A DNA stretch of 64,000 nucleotides from Hygrophila difformis (GCA_030278955.1 JAOANR010000006.1:29865124-29929123); one strand, 5' to 3'; shown: positions 45,300 to 56,898, numbered from the stretch's first letter. The notes: generated from the sequence alone by a model not told the origin. A program made the numbers and translations.

Positions 45300-47385
45300 T
45301 AAATATCAAGTTCGAATTTATTAAATGAAAGGGTTATGATATATGGAATGGGTATAAGGATATACTATTAAGGTTTCTCACATTTTTAAACTCATGTGGG
45401 AAACTGTGCTCCTGAAAGCGTACGGTGTCAAAGTTGCAGAATTTTTTTGTAAGTACCAGGTCATCTTTAAAGGATTTGCAATAGAAGTAGGGCCAACGCC
45501 CTTTAGCAAGACTTTCAACTGGTTACTCTCATCAATGATGGGGAAATCTAAATCCTAAATCTAATCTACAATAACAAACACTAATCTTAATCTAATAAAG
45601 CACGTAAACTATACTAAGAAAGCAAATAAAACTAGTCTAATAAAGCAAATAAAAGAAATAAGGGACATAGAAAATAATAAATATTGGACAAGATACAAAT
45701 GAGACACAATTAAACATCCAATTTTTATTATCAAATCTTTGTTTGGGATAATCCGTTCAGTTAGCTAACTCTCATTTTTTCTCTACTATGTTCCCTTGTG
45801 ACAGACAGGTACTTATAGCAAGAATTTGTGTGCTCTTATGAAAACATTTTCTAAGATAACACAGACGCATAATTGCCCCGGCCAGGGTATGTTATTTATC
45901 TGGGTGGACAAGCAACACCAGACAAATCATTAACTAAAATGCAAAGTACTCCCATCATTCCCCTGATCACACCAAAAGATTCAATTAAAGCCTCAAACTC
46001 TTCCATAACTCTTAAACCTTATACGCGGCGCATAGCTTTTATCACATCCGGTTGACCTCTATAAAAGCATTTAAAAGAAAGTGATAACGAAAGCATTTTA
46101 AATCCTATCACTTGGACGTTTTAAAACAATGTCATTTCATTAGTATAAAAGAGCTCCCAGTCTTACAACCAGACTGGATGCAGATCGAGAATTCTCGGAC
46201 ACTCGCAAACCTCTAAGTGATTATGGACATCGAGGTGGTTATGAGATACAAACAAAATGAAATAGACTAATAAATTAATCTGTTCCGAATGTATTCACTC
46301 AAGACTCTAAGTTAGGCTTTGGCAGAAAATGATAGTATTTGAAAAAATACTCAACCCTACCTTAAAAATAACCAAAGCTTATATGCTATTTCTCTAATAC
46401 TATTTATCACACATCTCCTAAGTCCAAGTAGACTCTGAATTATTGCAGATATCTAATATCAAATTTCCAATACAACAGTTTTGGAAAGCAAATGATCTTG
46501 AAAATTAGTCTCTATAGGCAGTTACTAAACACTCAATTAAAGCACACAGATTCTTTCAATCTAGATGAGACCTACTCCCTGAGTCTAATTTTAGCTTCTC
46601 AGAATCAACCCAGGGTCGGATATGAATTAGTCATAACTGTGGAATTTATCCCTTACTTAGATCCTGATTTTATAAATGAATTTTTATTGGGAATTTATTA
46701 TGCATAATCAGTTTAAATCAAAACTTCTATGTCCAATGAAATGATCCCAAAATAATTCGACCAGAATATTTACATAATAATATCATGCATATTTTAATAT
46801 AAAAATATAAAATAAAATGGTCCAAAATATATATGGTGAACCTAGACAGAAGATGGACTACACAATTATGAATTAGCCTCGATATAAGAAGAGTTCAAAA
46901 GAACATTTTATTTTGGCTAAATAAATGACAAAATACTTAGGGTGAGCTGGATTACAGTTAGTTATCTGTTGTCCATTCCCTAATATTTTGAGTGGGATAA
47001 TTTTTAGACAACAAAAAGCCTTGGATGACAATGGTTGTTGTCACTTAAACTCTTACTATCTATGAAGTGCGAAGAAAACCTACATATTCTTTTATTGTAT
47101 TAATTGCTAGACATTATTGACCTATATCATCTAGTGTTGGTACAGTTCAAGATTCGGGCTAGAAATTAAGATAAGGAAAAGAAAACTGTATTTAAACAGC
47201 AGCTGGCTGAGGGCTAATTGTTTCCCCGTGAAGGACCTTTTGCCGAAACTACCACCAAAAACTACTGTTCGGACCATGCAAAATAGCAGACAATAATTAA
47301 TATACAAACGACGGGCTAATTGTATCATCAATGAAGAGATCTTTTGCCAACAATAGTTTGCAATAATTCTTACTGCCCACTCCAC
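45300..47385. other. Unclassified DNA
   Basis: No domain is recognised. A short plus-strand open frame at 46492-46707 and a minus-strand one at 47131-47385 are not supported by anything else. The A/C-rich part at 45560-45720 and the following sequence have the look of an old LTR, but no ends were found. Confidence 0.35.
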
Positions 47386-47389
47386 ACGA

Positions 47390-47740
47390 AATGAATAATA
47401 TGGAATTTTTGTGTATTTTTAGCCTTCATACGACAACCATGTCATATACAACAAACATGGTTATCGTTCAGGAGAAATGGTTGTCGTATTTCAGCTTAAA
47501 ACACCCTTTCGACATTTTTGAAATATTTTTGAAATTTTTATAATATTATATTTTTAGAATTTTTAAAATATTTCACGCCTTAGAAGCGCGTGTTATTGGG
47601 ATTTCAAGTATTTAAAGAGATTTTGGATTTTGGAATATAATATTTTTGGTTTGTCAATTTTCAAAATATAATTGTTTTCATAATTTTTAAAGTATTTTAA
47701 GCCTTAGGAACGCGTGTTATTTGGACACAACGATTGTTGC
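47390..47740. repeat. CACTA-like subterminal repeats
   Basis: The motif ACGACAACCAT (47430-47440) recurs inverted as ACATGGTTATCGT (47455-47467) and as ATGGTTGTCGT (47477-47487). A block with GCCTTAGAAGCGCGTGTTATT near 47578 recurs as GCCTTAGGAACGCGTGTTATT near 47702. Short inverted and direct copies of a CGACAACC motif are usual near the ends of plant CACTA elements. No CACTA terminus is visible, so the call is tentative. Confidence 0.35.
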
Positions 47741-47904
47741 TCCCGGAGTATGGTTATTGGATACTTTATTTGTGAATCCAATTTATTGATTTTTTTATTG
47801 GGAAAATATTTTATTGAAAGAATTAATTTAATCAAAGAATAAAGGAATGAATAGTTAGAACAAGTTAGAGAGTTTGACAAGTATGCACAATTATTATACA
47901 ACAA

Positions 47905-47905
<1 letters not shown>

Positions 47906-47933
<28 letters not shown>
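47906..47933 (+). repeat. Poly(A) run of 28
   Basis: An uninterrupted A28 in AT-rich DNA. It could be the tail of a short retroposed sequence to its left, but no body or target duplication is evident. Confidence 0.8.
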
Positions 47934-47935
<2 letters not shown>

Positions 47936-47939
47936 AATA

Positions 47940-49250
47940 TGAGACAAAGTACCTAAAGAACAATTTAGTAGAATTGCTAACAATTCAACAATGATATTCA
48001 CACTACCAACAATCAAGGCAAATAAATTTCCAACCCACACAAGAATAAAAAATTTAAAGAATTAAGACCTTAGTAACAAATAACATTAATATTAAAAATA
48101 AAAAAAAATATTATGTATAGATATAGACATACTACTAATACTAAAAGTACAAGTACAAGTATATATATAAAAATTTAAATTATATAAGACTGGTGTTTAG
48201 ACCATTAATAAACAACAACAACAACAACAATAATAATAATAATAATCCAATTACATATAAAATAATTTTATATAGTCTATATAATTTAATCTAATAAAAT
48301 ATAAATAGTATTAAAAACAACAGTAGTAAAAAGAATTTAAAGAATAATCCATTGTTTTAATCATAAACTCTCATTTTCATTAAAAACTTCATTTTCTTTA
48401 TTTATCAAAACCACCATTTAATTTCTTCACTTTCAACACCAAAAATTCATTCCAAATTTCAAATCACACCCAACAATTATTTTATTTTTCTACTTAACAT
48501 GTTCCAAGTGACCAAAGAATATGCACACATCTCATGAAGATCACTTTACCAAAGAATTCATCTACTTAAGCTATTTACATAAAAGAATAATCCAATGATC
48601 CAATTCAAACAACTCATACAAAATCAATAGAACAAAAACACCACAAGACACCAATCCTACAAAGAATCATTCACGCATCTTCCGATCATCCCAATTCTTC
48701 GAAAATCCAACAGTCAACAATCTTCAAAGTTCAAGCACCCAACATCATCCAAAATCAACTTGCAAGCTCAATCACCAAAACAATCAAATAATCACACTAA
48801 CATTTCTTCAATCTTTATTCCAAAAATCCCTAAACAACTCTCCACTTCCAAAATCATTCAACAAGCACCAAAAAATCTCCAAACACCCAAATAGTTCAAC
48901 ATTGCAACTTTCACATGTTCAAAACTTCCAACCTCAATCAAATAGTATCCAACATCAAGCTCAAATAACCAATTTAATCAAAATGTCAAACCTACATTTA
49001 CATTAAAAAATTCTTAAATTATTAACACTAACACACACTACAAAGCCAACTTTCAAGAATTTTACATGCTCAAAATCAACAACTAATTTTCAAAACACCC
49101 ATTTAACTTAATGTATATTTCTAACATCTAAACCAAAAACCTAAAATCATCAACAAACCTAAGATTTCAACAAAATATCATAGGTTAACTACTACATCTA
49201 GGTTATTGAGAACAAAACAAAAATAAGAGAAAATAAAGAGATCTACACTA
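47940..49250. other. 1.3-kb tract very poor in G on the plus strand
   Basis: The plus strand is almost all A, C and T, with G rare over 1.3 kb; from 48660 to 49000 it is mostly A and C. There is no open frame of note and no tandem period. Short (CAA)n and (TAA)n runs lie near 48212-48250. Confidence 0.6.
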
Positions 49251-50060
49251 CTCACAGAAATCACAAAAAGTTTCTAAACAAATAAATCTAATAATACAGC
49301 TACATACATTAATAAATACACAAGACTCCACCAAAAATATGAAAGCAAACAATGAATACATGTAACAGGAAATGAATAAAAGGAATTGGACCTTCCGCGT
49401 CGACTCCACCAACACCATGCTGCTGTGCTGTCCTCCATCCAACACCACCACCGTGCGCGGCTGCTGCTCCCGACGTCGATCGTCCTCAGGCCTCTGCCGG
49501 CCTTCCTTCGCCCACGCCCACCTCGCTGCTCGATCCGGCCACCGTCATCTCCGGCGGCTCCACAGCTAGCTACTGCTCCTCCAGCCAGCGCCGCTGTCGT
49601 CCTCAAGCCTGGCTGCTGCTGCTGCTGCTGCTCTTTATTTCGCCGCCATCTTTCACCGTCGCAGCCGTGGCTGTTACCCACGCGCCGGCCGCTCGTCACC
49701 AGCCCAACATCACCACTGCTCTGGCTTGTCGCCCAGAGCAGCCTGTTGCGCCGCCGGCCCACACCATCTCCGGGGCCTACAGTTCCGGATCTCCTCCATG
49801 GTTGCTGCTATCACCATGATATCTCCGGCCATTCCGTCAGTCTGTGGCTCACAATTTAGGGTTAGGGGAGGAGAAAGAAGAATAAAATAATTGAACAAAT
49901 AACATTAACTGAAAGTCTACAAAAAGAAGACAGAGAAGAAAGAGGAAGGTTCCCGGAACCTTCCTCAGCGTGTTCAGTAACACTAATAACACTACATGTC
50001 AGACATTGAATTGAACGAGCAGCCTTGTGGCAATTACTTACGTGTAGGTCCCACCAGTTC
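49251..50060 (-). other. GC-rich block with CAG repeats and a palindrome
   Basis: The minus strand from about 50060 reads like the leader of a transcribed unit: a CT-rich stretch, CCTAACCCTAAATT, and ATGGAGGAGATCCGG at 49787-49801. Then comes a GC-rich segment with a CAG run (about 49612-49631) in a Gly/Arg-rich frame without a domain. At 49944-49964 lies the 21-bp palindrome GGAAGGTTCC-C-GGAACCTTCC. It could be a decayed gene 5' end or a retrotransposon LTR. No product is called. Confidence 0.35.
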
Positions 50061-50271
50061 AAAACTATGAATTGAATTCATAACAGCAAAAATGATCCAA
50101 TTTTCTTGCAACCGTACATATTTTTAATCTAAAATTAATGTATTAAATAATCATTTGTCCTACATTAAATATTAGTATTTTAAAACTCAATATTTTCTTT
50201 TTCATTTTATATAATTCCTTTATATAAAATTAATTGTTATTAAATTTTGTAACCAAATAAATTACTTAATA

Positions 50272-50793
50272 CTTCCTCCATCTCATTTAAAATATCTTGT
50301 TTGATTTCTGCACACAATCTAATACATTTTTTTAATCATTCATATCTCAAAATATATAAATAAAATTATGTAAAATATACTTCCTCCATTTTTTAAAGAT
50401 AGCTACGGACTCACTCAGCACGCAGTCCAATGCACATTTTAAACCATTAATAATTCAAATTCGGTACATGTAAAAATTCTAAAAGTTCGATATTTAAAAT
50501 CTACAAGACGAGACGAATCTAACAAGATCACACTTGGCTATATTTTAACTTGTATAGCCATGAGAAAACTTTAAGTCAAAGTATATAAGTACGTGAACAA
50601 TACCCATTAGTCAACACTAGCTAACAAAAAAAACGGAGGAAGTATGTTATAAAATTATACGATTAAACGATTCTAACAAGACCGAACTCAACTATTTTTT
50701 TGTAAATATATACTTACAATAATATCGAGTCAAAGTTAAACAATGAACAGTGTCAAAAAGTCAAACATGACGTTTGAGGTGGGACGGAGGGAG
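50272..50793. mobile_element. Stowaway-like MITE carrying a nested MITE
   Basis: The outer element has ends CTTCCTCCATCTCATTT and, inverted, CTCCCTCCGTCCCACCTC, with TA on each side. It is the same family as 51906-52169, sharing subterminal GTCAAACA and GATTCTAACAAGACC sequences. It is interrupted by another element at 50380-50642; without it the outer element is about 260 bp. Confidence 0.85.
50380..50642. mobile_element. Inner Stowaway-like MITE
   Basis: A 263-bp element has ends CTTCCTCCATTTTTTAAAG and, inverted, CTTCCTCCGTTTTTTTTGTT, flanked by TA (50378-50379, 50643-50644). The outermost 8-10 bp are shared with the outer family, but the interior is different, so it is a separate family using similar ends. 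Confidence 0.85.
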
Positions 50794-50795
50794 TA

Positions 50796-51240
50796 ATTTT
50801 TTAATAAATATAAATTAAATTATATATAAATACTTAATTTGTGTTAATTATATTTTAAATTTAATAAAATCAAATACGTACATATATTTTCCCTTAATAT
50901 ACAATGACGGTAGTAATTTCTAAAAATAATTTATTCCAATTAATCAATTAAATTTTGAATTATATTAAGTAATATATTTTTAAATTTAAGAAATCAAATA
51001 CTATAAAATTTAAATATTTTTAAATAATTAGATCGTAGAGCCCCTAAAAATGAGTTATTAATTGTTAGGGGATGTGAGAATTAATTGAAATGAATTAAAA
51101 AGATGTTAGAGGGATAGTGGGTGGAGTAATCGTTTTACCTAGTGAATTAAAATGAGTTATTTAAAAATGAGTTACTAGAGAATCGTTTTGACTTTTGAAT
51201 GTCTGGCCTATTTGCATTTTTTTAGTACTTTTTTTGCTAA
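50796..51240. other. AT-rich DNA, nothing recognised
   Basis: Low-complexity AT-rich sequence between a MITE and a SINE-like unit. No open frame or repeat structure of note. Confidence 0.4.
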
Positions 51241-51400
51241 ATAGCTTATATGCTATAAAAATTTGTGGGAGTCTATGCCTTACAAATTAGAAAAGGACAA
51301 ACGGAAGGGACAGTGGGTGGAGTGGAGGAATCGAATCACCAACTGAAAGATTAGAAGTTAGGGAATTGATAACTAGACCAAATTTCATATCCATTTTAGT
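51241..51400 (-). mobile_element. tRNA-related SINE-like unit
   Basis: On the minus strand TTTGGTCTAGTTATCA (A-box-like, about 51381-51396) and GGTGATTCGATTCC (B-box-like, about 51328-51341) are spaced as in a Pol III promoter. About 90 bp of non-tRNA body with TTTGTCCTTTTCTAATTTG follows. A similar body (ACAAATTACAAATGGACAAA) occurs near 55250. No terminal duplication was identified. Confidence 0.5.
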
Positions 51401-51903
51401 ACTAGTACTTTTTTGTTTTTTTTTCTCTTTTTTTTTATTTTTTATTTTTACAATGGCATATATTTGGAAATCGTATTAATTTTGAATTTGGTGATCATAC
51501 ACAGTATTTCGATTGGATCTCCATTTCATACATAAGCAAAAATGAGAGAGAAATTACAAAATGAATGCGATGTGTAAGTGCCAAAATAATTGATTATTGA
51601 AGCAATAAATTAGCTTCATGTTGTTGGTTAGTATTATATATTTATATTGCTTAGAGAATTCAAGAAAGTGTGTTTTCTTTGTGTGTCATTGACTTACACC
51701 ACCATTTCCTACTATGTATAGGGTATTCAGCAAAAAAAGAAAGTGCGTTTTCTTTCCCTGAGATCCAGGAATACAATGATGACTTGGTGTAATTCTATTC
51801 TTGTAGCCTTCTTCCTCGTCTTTTTTTTTTTTTTTTTGATATGCCGAAGCCAGAGAAAAAATAAAAATAAAAATAAGACCAAATCAAGGAGGTCCAAACT
51901 ATA
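51401..51903. other. Intergenic, nothing recognised
   Basis: T-rich runs near 51415-51450 and 51820-51838. No gene or element is recognised. Confidence 0.4.
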
Positions 51904-51905
51904 TA

Positions 51906-52169
51906 CTTCCTCCGTCCCATGTTACTTGTCTTGTTTGACTTTTTGACACTGTTCATTATTTAACTTTGACTCAAAATTATCGTAAGTATATATTTGTAAA
52001 AAAAATAGTCGAGTTTGGTCTTGTTAGAATCGTATAATCATGTAGTTTTATAATATACTATATTTTTCATACTTTTTTGTTGCAAGTATTTTGAGATATT
52101 CACGGTTGAAAAAGTGCATTGGATTGTGTGTAGAAATGAAACAAGACAAGTTAGATGGGACGGAGGGAG
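51906..52169. mobile_element. Stowaway-like MITE, well preserved
   Basis: A 264-bp element has ends CTTCCTCCGTCCCATGTTAC and, inverted, CTCCCTCCGTCCCATCTAAC, with TA on both sides (51904-51905, 52170-52171). It is the best-preserved member of the family seen three times in this window. No coding capacity. Confidence 0.9.
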
Positions 52170-52204
52170 TATATAGGAAAGCAAAAAGGCGACTTAATAG
52201 GGAC

Positions 52205-52399
52205 CTAAACACCTAGCAGTGGTGAACCAATCCCTACCCTCTCGTCCCCTTCAACCATAGCCTGGTCTGATATATCAGGCTCAAGTTTCTTTACATCTCG
52301 ACTGCTAGCATCCCCAATTTTAGCACCTAAATCCTTAGTGAGATCAAGGTTCTCCTCACAGTCGCTGATGGCCTGTGTCTCTTGGAGTTCAACGGGCCC
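52205..52399 (-). CDS. Hypothetical exon fragment, 64 codons
   Basis: This minus-strand frame closes at TAG (52205-52207). It is non-repetitive with an ordinary, acidic composition (ISDCEENLDLTKDLGAKIG, then DVKKLEPDISDQAMVEGDE). There is no Met start and a TGA lies just upstream (52400-52402). It ends 17 bp short of a Helitron 3' end. It could be the last exon of a host gene, or a gene scrap left by a transposon. No family is recognised. Confidence 0.3.
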   Translation of the reverse strand, partial: GPVELQETQAISDCEENLDLTKDLGAKIGDASSRDVKKLEPDISDQAMVEGDERVGIGSPLLGV

Positions 52400-52415
52400 T
52401 CATCATTGCTTAGTA

Positions 52416-53287
52416 CTAGTATTACCCCGCCCAATGAGCGGGAATTGGAAAATGTGAATAATAAAAAATTGAATTTAATAAATAAAATTGTTCAATTTTA
52501 TTAGGCCAATTACATCCCCAATATCCTTAAACTAATTTAGGCATTACATAAATACATTGTACAATAACTAAACAAAAAATAATATGTCACGACTAATAAT
52601 TTATATATTATATTTTTAATGCTTTAATAATATAGTATTATACTGCAACCAAGGAGAAAAAATAAAATAAGATAGAAATAAAAGATTTTCTATTCATGCC
52701 TCTAATGCGATACACAGACAAATGAAATACATGAAATCAGTGTTGCACCCGGTAATTAATTCACCCTAAGTCATTGAGGGATTAGATATTTAAAAAACAT
52801 GTAGATATTTTTAAATTAAACTAGAAAAATATAAGAAAATACTTTTGTGAATGAATGAATTGATAAATTGAAATTTAGAAATGACTTGAAAAGAAATTAT
52901 TTAATGTACCATCTCCACAAATTTCATAATGATATGATTTTGTGGGATGTGTGACCATAGTTTGATCATTTTATTTTTATATTTTGATTTATCTAATTTA
53001 GTTAATCTATGTAATATAAATACTCTGTATTTGTTTTCCATTGAATTTGATGAATATAATATAAATCTATAAAGTATTTTTTAAAAATTTTTATAATATT
53101 AAATACAATTTTAATTCATAAAGTATTTTTTAGTATTTAAATTACTAAATAATAAATATAACATCAACCCATAAATCATAATATTTGATATTATTTGTTA
53201 TAAGGGTCCATCACTATTCTTAAGAACCCATTACTATTCATAAGAAAAACACTATTCGTAAGGGCAAGAGTTTTTATATTATAATAA
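52416..53287 (-). mobile_element. Helitron-like element A (3' end at left)
   Basis: The minus strand ends CCCGCTCATTGGGCGGGG-TAATA-CTAG. This is a GC hairpin (stems 52426-52430 and 52438-52442) a few bases before CTAG (52416-52419), followed by T: the usual Helitron 3' terminus. The body is AT-rich and non-coding. The 5' end is set where the next Helitron terminus starts, and a clear TC start is not seen. The segment at 53205-53275 (ACTATTCATAAG) resembles the 5' region of element C. Confidence 0.65.
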
Positions 53288-54982
53288 CTAGTAAATAACC
53301 CGTCGAGACTCGACGGGCATAACTATATATTTTATATAATATATATACTTATACTATATAATAATAATAAATTGTATTTTGAGTAATGAAAAATATGTAA
53401 TGAGTTTTTTATATATTAGAAGAGGATATATATATATATATGATAATATAATTTAATTATATTTAAAACTAACAAAGAAATCATATTATACTGTATCTTT
53501 AGCTTTTGTGGCTTATCCGGTAAGTACCTAACATATCAATACAAATAATTATTAAAATAATATTTGTATTTGATTTAAAATTTAAATTAAGAAAAAAAAT
53601 TTAAAAATAAGTATGAAACATAATATGAAAATTTTCCTCACAATTTGCTGAAAATTCATTGGTGAAAATCTCATTGATAGGGGCTAGTATACCACTATTT
53701 TGAAAAATGTCTGAATTTGAAGTTGTGCAGTTTATATTTATATATGTACTTTAAAAATTATCGCTATAGGATCACCCGTAGAGTTTATAAGAAAAATCAT
53801 TCGAAAATTCACATCTAATTGTACATATCCAAAATCAATACCCGCTTTACCATCACTTACATCTACTATCTATTTTGTAAATTTTCTGTCATATATAAAT
53901 TTCATTATAAACAACATTTCTTGTGGTATCTTGAGTTAATCATTCTTAATTGCATATTAATATATTTAGCCACATCTTGCTAATGACACGAAATATTGCA
54001 ACATAACTGTTCATGGCTAAAAACTGGTTTTGGAAGATAAAATCCAACATTTTTTAAAGATTGACATTTACTTTAGTTTATAATCATAGTAAAACAAACT
54101 GTGGGTGAGAATTTTCTCATCTCAAATCGAATAAAAAATTTGGTCAAATCAAATACGCTCATAATCATTCTAACAATCAAGAATTTTCTATTGTCATGGT
54201 TTCCTGAAAATTAGTTTAACATCAACTATCTAGTACGATATCTTGGTTACTATCAACCTACTTCCATTACATAATTTATTTGATGTGTATATATTTCTAA
54301 GAAGTATGACTATGCAACCCTTATTCAACTATATTTCATGATTCGGTAATCCAGAACAATTGATCGTGTTTAGATATTCCAGTGAAAATAATTCATTGGC
54401 AATATCTCTGCTTTTATCTTTTTGACAAATATTGTTAAAACTGATATATATGTATATACACATTTTCGTGTGCAGACATACGTTCCATGATGTAATTATT
54501 AATTGTAGCAATAATTTCATTGGTAGGGGTTAATATATAGTAAAAATGTTTGGATTTGAAGTGATACAATTTATATTTGTATAAGTACTCTCAACAATTG
54601 CCGCTACAGAATCTCTGGTAAAGTTTATAAAATTATCATCTGAAAATGCCAAATCTAATTGTACATCTTTAAGATTAATACCATATTTACCAATTAACAT
54701 CACGTACATGAAGTATTCATTGTGCAAATTTTTGCCATATATAATTTTCATTATGAATAACATTTCTTATAGTATCTGAAGTTAACACATCTTATAGTAC
54801 CGGCATTCCTGAGAATTTCAAACTTATAGAACTTGCAGCAATTAGCCTTTCAATATGAACTTACTTTGATCATTCACAATCACAATTTTCTAACAAAGCT
54901 ATATTTATATTTTTTTTTCGTCAATTGCAAATCTGTTAAAATATAAATATAGATTAATAAATGACATCATCCGTTATTCAAA
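53288..54982 (-). mobile_element. Helitron-like element B (3' end at left)
   Basis: The 3' terminus is at 53288-53317: CTAG preceded on the minus strand by a perfect 9-bp inverted repeat CCCGTCGAG/CTCGACGGG with a one-base centre (53299-53317). The body of about 1.7 kb holds two diverged direct copies of about 265 bp (53690-53955 and 54530-54795). The second contains a 77-codon minus-strand frame (DVQLDLAFSDDNFINFT), of which the first keeps a related but broken version. No Rep/helicase is present. The right border is inferred from the start of element C. Confidence 0.6.
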
Positions 54983-55668
54983 CTAGTATTTACCCGGCCC
55001 CGAATGGGCCGAAATATGATAATAATGGATTCATATAGTTTCAATAATAAAATATTGAAATTTAATAGTAGTGTTTTTTATTCAACAATAATTAATTCAC
55101 CAAATTAAACATGAAATACTAATTTTTCAAATTTATATTATTAATCTTAATAGTTTAAACAATATGTATTCAAATGTAAATAGTATATATATTTTTTTTT
55201 TAATTTCAACGCCTATATCCGAAAAGGGAATTGTGGGGGCTCATCTCACACAAATTACAAATGGACAAATGAAAGGGATAGGAGCTCATGCCACATAATG
55301 TAAATAGTTTTTCTTAAACTACTTCAAATTATTTTTAATTAACTTTTAATTTTAAAAATATGGTATTTAAGTTTAATTAAATTAAAAAATCAATTCGCAT
55401 TGTTTCATTATTTCATTTTAAACAATAAATTTGTATCCTTCCTATATATTTTATTAAAATGTATTTTTGACGACACACATTTTTTAAAAAAATGTATTTT
55501 TTAAATTAAAAGCACTAAATTGTAAATTAAAAATAATAGGAAAATATAAGTTATACTTTTCTCAAAGCCCAACTAAATCTCAAAACTAACCATTAAATTC
55601 TTTATTTTTTAAGCCCATTAATGACCCATCACTATTCATAAGATCAAGGGTTTAATATATTATAGATA
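54983..55668 (-). mobile_element. Helitron-like element C (3' end at left)
   Basis: The 3' terminus CTAG (54983-54986) is preceded on the minus strand by a hairpin CGGCCC/GGGCCG (54995-55000 and 55006-55011). At the right the minus strand reads TCTATAATATATTAAACCC, a plausible TC-start 5' terminus, near 55668. It is about 690 bp, AT-rich and non-coding. Confidence 0.65.
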
Positions 55669-55741
55669 GATTGTAATACCTTTTTTTTTTTTTTTTGATA
55701 ACTGATTGTAATACCCTTTTGTAACAACTTTGCATGGTAAT

Positions 55742-55914
55742 AACTAAAATAGGCAACCAGAAAGAGTCATTTCCACTTTTGGGCCATGTTATTTTGATTT
55801 AGGAAAATAGGTCATTAGAAGGATTTCGGGACTGAATTTAGGCCATTGGGCTGGAATTTGGGCCGCAATGGCCTAAAAGTTGAAATGACTACTTCTGGTG
55901 GCCTATTTTAGTTT
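55742..55914. mobile_element. Inverted-repeat MITE
   Basis: Arms of about 44 bp: ACTAAAATAGGCAACCAGAA onward at 55743 and its inverse ending CTATTTTAGT near 55911, joined by an 80-bp loop that is itself rich in GGCC. Two or three mismatches separate the arms. No coding sequence. The family is not known to me; long arms and a short loop fit a Mutator-type MITE. Confidence 0.6.
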
Positions 55915-56047
55915 TTTTCAATTATTTTTTTATTTGATGTAATTAAAATAAATAATATTCATTCTGTGTCATTATTTATGTCATACTTTCTTTTTTATCT
56001 TGTTCCAATATTTTTATGTTATTTTTAATTTAAAAATAATTAAATAT

Positions 56048-56898
56048 TGACAGGCCCAATCAGAATATGTAAACCCTGTAAGAGTTGTTTGAGCGATGTC
56101 TCAACAACCAGCAAAATACAACCAGAGGCAAACACAAGAAACATAGTGCGGAATGAAAATAGGAACACAAGGAATTTGATCACCCAGTTCGATCCACTGA
56201 TCTACATCTGGGGGCACCAAGCCAGGGATTCCACTAGATCTCCACCAAACTGATTGAACGAGAGTCAACCACACCTTACATACCCTTACATTCCAATGAA
56301 CTCTCCTATCTACCCAAATAGACTAGGAAGAACACAAGGGAGCATCAACTATCTACCCAAATGCAAGCAATTCACCGGCAGGTACTAAGGTGGTGTTTGA
56401 TGAACCTAGCTAATCAATCAAATTAAGCTCAAAGGTGCTAAGACACCTACAATACACACCGATTGTGTTTACAAACCAATGATCTAAGAAATGCCTAAAC
56501 ACAATCCTAATTACCCCATAAAGAATGTAGAAGACACAACAGGTAAAGATATACCAGCAGCAGGATGGTTGTTGGTGCCTTCTGCAAACAACGTAAACCA
56601 GGGGGTTTTCCTTCAGCAGCTCTCAAAACGCCATAATCACAGCTCTTGAAGCTGTTAATCCTCTGTAAACTAGACTGTGATTGCGGCTCTTCACTCACAT
56701 ACTCCCTCAAGGACGAAGACATGTATTTATATGGGTTTAAGGCCCATCTAAAACCCTCTAAGGCCTGCTAGGGGAAATGCCACGTCACTGTACTATCCTG
56801 TGCTTTTTCCAGTGAAGATAATAAAGCGTTGTTGACATGATGTTGCAACAACGGCCAAAATGACGAACATCTTCACAATACTAAAAATATCCCTAACA
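56048..56898 (-). repeat. 3' LTR of the SIRE-like element
   Basis: 851 bp, minus strand TGTTAGGGATATT...GGGCCTGTCA. The TATA box ATATAAATA (minus) is at 56724-56732. The flank on the left is AATAT (56043-56047), to be compared with the sequence beyond the right edge of the window. Confidence 0.9.

Noticed and set aside
47906..47933. Tail of a processed retrogene
   Set aside because: No coding body or target duplication could be found beside the A28 run.
49274..49859. Long open frames on both strands (157 and 162 codons)
   Set aside because: Open on both strands because of GC-rich, CAG-rich sequence. The products are low-complexity with no domain.
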